A DNA stretch of 52,232 bases. Origin: Caulochytrium protostelioides. Taxonomy: Eukaryota > Chytridiomycota > Caulochytriomycetes > Caulochytriales > Caulochytriaceae. Below are positions 49,546 to 52,232 of the stretch, in pieces; position 1 is the first letter of the stretch; each line of letters starts with the position of its first letter. The translations under genes and the position numbers were made by a program. The notes beneath the pieces are model-generated. The model was given only the letters and a program-made list of their open reading frames with translations, did not search any database and had not been told where the DNA came from. The stretch covers positions 1 to 52,232 of the forward strand of contig ML014242.1 of the NCBI GenBank assembly GCA_003615045.1. Reading direction: 5' to 3'.

Positions 49546-49975
49546 GGTGGGAACAGAGGAATGCGCCAGACGGCAGGGAAGAAACGCGGCAGAGAGGGGA
49601 TCGGGTATCAAGCGGAGTTTGCTGGCATGGGGGCACCAAGGTGAGCAGCACGGGCAGTTGAACTAGACGATGTCTCCCTTCTCATGTACGGGTGAATCAC
49701 TGATGGTCAGCCATCGGACGTCTTTGCGTTGTTTCGCCATCGCCATATATCGTCTTCTCAGATGCCCAATACCAATCGGTGCCTACAGAATGCGTGCCCT
49801 CGCCCGGCCGGGGGTTGTCGCCCTTTTGTGACAACTTGCGCCACTTGCTCAAGCCCTATCGGAGTTGGGGCAGGCCACGGGTAGATTTTACTAGGCCCAC
49901 GCGCGCCCCTCGCCAACACAACGCCTTCGTTCTCGTCTTAATCAAGTAATTTTTTCAAGATATGGAGACCTGGGA
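49546..49975. other. Spacer between PUS10 and TYR1
   Basis: About 430 bp containing the TYR1 3' flank and the PUS10 promoter, both genes being on the minus strand. No gene or repeat is seen. Confidence 0.5.
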
Positions 49976-51271
49976 TCATTCTGGCCGCACCAGCTGCTCG
50001 ATCATAGCACTCGATTCGCGGAGTCCCCACTCGAGCCGGTCAGAAAAAAACGAGGAAACATCCATGAACCGTTCTTTGAAGGTGCTCATGGTTTCATACG
50101 TCACGCATTCGCGCCACTGCTGGGCAGCCGTGTAGAACTCGAGGTCGGCTTCGCGGCCCGTGGTATCGTGGACCGCGTCGTGGATCGATTTATTTAGGAA
50201 CGCTTCGTCCAGAAATAAGTACTCGGCCATGCCGAGCAGCAAGCGGAACGGCGGCGTCTGGCAAATGAGATGATCGTACGGCTGGATACCAAGCTGGTGC
50301 CAGCAATCGACCATTGCAAGCAGCGAGAGATGCGAGTTCGGCATTGATCGCTCGCGCATGACCGACTCGGCCGAGAACTGATCGACCAGTTTTTTGGTGA
50401 GCAGAATCGGGGACTTGCGCGTCGTGCTGGTGCCAAACACATACTCGCCCGCGCGATGCAATCGTTCTGACAGTTCGGACTCACGCTCGAGCAGCATGAG
50501 CTTGAACAGCTCATTGACGGACCGCGCATACTGCTGGACCTGGATTTTGGCAGCGGGGTTCATGATTGCAAGCCCAGCGTACACGTGCCAGCGGCTGCCG
50601 TAGATGCGCAAGCATGTGGTCATCTTGATGCGGTCGATACCGCCGCAGTGTTCCCAGGGGAACAGGCGTTGGGCCTTCCACGCACTACCCATTGACAGGA
50701 ACGCGCAATGCGTAACGGCCTGCGTATCGGCAGTGATGTGGTCATGCTCCTCGGCCGAGAGGTACACAGTTACCGACTGGAGGCTGGCCAAAATCTGCTC
50801 GGCACGGGCAAAGGCCGCATCGGAGGCGCGGTGCCGGATCACCACGAGGGGCTGGCCACGTGGGTTGACACGTGGGCCATGCAGGGAGTGGCACGTGACG
50901 ATCTGGGTATCCGCAGGCAGATGCGCCTCAAAGGCGCGGATCTCGGGGGTCTTCACGCTCGTCTGCCCACACACGGTCGCGCCGACCTTGACCGCCGGGC
51001 CGTAGCGGGCCACAATGGCCTCGACGCGGCTCGCTTCGACGCTAAAGATGAGGAAATCCGCAAGGCGGGCAACGGCAAACCCGTCAGCGAGGACCTGCAT
51101 CGGCGTCCCAGCAAACTGGTCAACCAACTCATCGTGACGCTCGGGCAAGTCGCAGCCGACGATGGCGGTGTAGCCGGCCTTGATGAAGCACCGTGCGTAG
51201 AGCCGGCCCATATCGCCGAGACCGATCAGGCCGATGGTGACGGGCACGGGTGATGGTGTTGCCTCGGTCAT
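49976..51271 (-). CDS. TYR1: Prephenate dehydrogenase (NADP+), tyrosine biosynthesis
   Basis: From the ATG at 51271 the protein is 431 residues (yeast Tyr1 is 452). The Rossmann fold opens at once with VTIGLIGLGDMGRLY (GLGDMG at 17-22). The Tyr1-specific CGQTSVKTPEIRAFE, then TCHSLHGPRVNPRGQPLVVI with the catalytic His, and later AEEHDHITADTQAVTHCAFLSMG follow in order. The helical dimerisation domain ends the protein. Tyr1 oxidatively decarboxylates prephenate to 4-hydroxyphenylpyruvate in the cytosol. It is intact. The reading frame is open a little further upstream but only from a TTG. Confidence 0.93.
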   Translation of the reverse strand: MTEATPSPVPVTIGLIGLGDMGRLYARCFIKAGYTAIVGCDLPERHDELVDQFAGTPMQVLADGFAVARLADFLIFSVEASRVEAIVARYGPAVKVGATVCGQTSVKTPEIRAFEAHLPADTQIVTCHSLHGPRVNPRGQPLVVIRHRASDAAFARAEQILASLQSVTVYLSAEEHDHITADTQAVTHCAFLSMGSAWKAQRLFPWEHCGGIDRIKMTTCLRIYGSRWHVYAGLAIMNPAAKIQVQQYARSVNELFKLMLLERESELSERLHRAGEYVFGTSTTRKSPILLTKKLVDQFSAESVMRERSMPNSHLSLLAMVDCWHQLGIQPYDHLICQTPPFRLLLGMAEYLFLDEAFLNKSIHDAVHDTTGREADLEFYTAAQQWRECVTYETMSTFKERFMDVSSFFSDRLEWGLRESSAMIEQLVRPE

Positions 51272-51888
51272 GCTTGGTTCGTCTCCTGGCGTGAGTTTCG
51301 GTGGGTCTGGAATTCCCAAACCTGGGAATCAACCTATTAAAATGCGCAGCGAGCTAGGCCACGCGGAGCTGAAGCGCTCGTCGGGATCAGGCGACACTTC
51401 GAGATTGCGCGCTTAAATCGCTCGAGACAGAGTATGGGATGCGTGTCCCTGAGCCCATGGCCTCCGGCTTGCGCCATCCCATCAAGGGTGCAGGCCCCTC
51501 TTCATACGGCGAATCCAGCATGGCAACAAAGCAAACCGCCGCCGTGACACTGGCATTTGCCGCTTCACACGCCAGGACGGCGACGGTTCATCCCTGAGCA
51601 CTGCTGAGCATCTGACTGTGCACAGCGATAGTGTCGTGCAGCAGTCGCGCGAGCACGCCCAGCCGCGTCGTAGCGCGCCATGCTGAGGGTCCATTGTCTC
51701 GCTTGCCCTCCCTGACGCCGTGAACCCTGTGAGCCCTGCGCCTGGGCGGTCACGCCGCCGCCACCCTTCGGGGGATCACTCCGCCACCCCCGACATCGCA
51801 CCACGCCCCCGACGTTGACGACCCGCAGCTCAGCGGCTTCCATATATTTCCAGACGAGAAAGGCATGGCGCACGAGGCGGGACAAGAT
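51272..51888. other. TYR1 upstream flank and inner edge of the right repeat
   Basis: The first 150 bp hold the TYR1 promoter. From about 51.57 kb the minus-strand reading of the right repeat continues inwards without a counterpart in the left copy (VRHAFLVWKYMEAAELRVVN). The element's inner boundary is therefore not fixed. Confidence 0.4.
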
Positions 51889-52232
51889 GTCCTTCCTTTT
51901 CAGCCAGCGACTCGGCGCTTGCTTGTCCACCGCGATACCCAACACGTGGCCTTGCGCAGCCACCGTCAGCTCCATGAGCGGCGATCACTCCACGGCGTCC
52001 AAGTCCTGACGCGGCTTCCACTCCGATGTAGCGTCCATGGGCGCTGGTGGTCCGTCAGGCCGTTGACCGCCTGGAAGACGCGCAGGCACTGCTTGACCCG
52101 CCTCAAAGCTTAGTTGGTAGTGATTACGCAGATTGGCCTCGTACTTGATGGCGCCGGCAATGTAAGTTTTGCCGTCGCCGTGGCGGCGCTGCGAGGGCAA
52201 TCTGGCGGCCAGCAGCGGGTAGTCCCGATAGT
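51889..52232 (-). repeat. Unclassified repeat element, right copy, inverted
   Basis: The minus strand here matches plus-strand 617-971 almost base for base, with a few substitutions and a short gap. It begins inside the element at the window edge, so the copy continues outside. Reading direction is inward, as for the left copy. The coding frame is not intact. As in the left copy, the blocks ending APSRWLKRKD are the most conserved. Element class is unknown. Confidence 0.7.

Overview
The window reads as nuclear DNA of a GC-rich, flagellated early-diverging fungus (a chytrid in the broad sense). Three things support this. (1) Several genes belong to fungal families: a UPF0658 Golgi membrane protein, a Tyr1-type prephenate dehydrogenase, a vacuolar YHR202W-type phosphoesterase, an App1-type phosphatidate phosphatase and the P4-ATPase Neo1. 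(2) There is a spliced calaxin (EFCAB1) gene, a calcium sensor of ciliary outer dynein arms, expected only where a motile flagellum exists. (3) Genes are mostly single-exon with occasional short GT-AG introns, strong third-position GC and long Ala/Pro/Ser/Gln low-complexity tracts. Genus is not determinable from sequence alone; a Caulochytrium-like chytrid is only a guess.

Layout, left to right: a fragment of an unclassified repeat element (about 432-971); EMC2 (minus); a 2.2 kb divergent spacer; UPF0658 Golgi protein (plus); a four-helix voltage-sensor-like membrane protein (plus); secreted/vacuolar metallophosphoesterase (plus); calaxin in three exons (plus); a GH16 glycosidase relic (minus); a (CTG)31 tract in front of a Neo1/ATP9-type flippase (plus); a KEN-box protein (minus, convergent with the flippase); NUFIP1/Rsa1 (plus); App1-type phosphatase (plus); a doubtful spliced gene near 29.2-29.7 kb; an Ala-rich protein with two mirror-image cysteine clusters (plus); an SS18/SSXT protein with polyQ and a Met-Pro tail (plus); a single-pass SH3 protein (plus); a GT17 glycosyltransferase (plus); a secreted-ectodomain/TM/SH3 protein (minus); PUS10 in two exons (minus); TYR1 (minus); and a second copy of the end repeat, inverted, cut by the window edge.

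Functionally this is a mixed housekeeping block. EMC2 (ER insertion), UPF0658 (Golgi), Neo1 (endosome/Golgi lipid flipping), App1-like (phosphatidate) and GT17 (N-glycan) all concern the endomembrane system. PUS10 and NUFIP1/Rsa1 concern RNA modification and snoRNP assembly. SS18 is a chromatin-remodeller subunit. The two SH3 membrane proteins look like cell-surface signalling adaptors. I see no operon-like grouping, no RNA gene I can defend and no CRISPR. The most distinctive items are the cysteine-mirror protein, the pore-less voltage-sensor-like protein, the Met-Pro tail on SS18, the 12-bp ACGTG array in front of EMC2, the PUS10 intron whose only in-frame stop is its own acceptor TAG, and the inward-facing repeat copies at both ends.

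Starts were set at the first ATG that fits the family, not at GTG or TTG codons that merely extend a frame.
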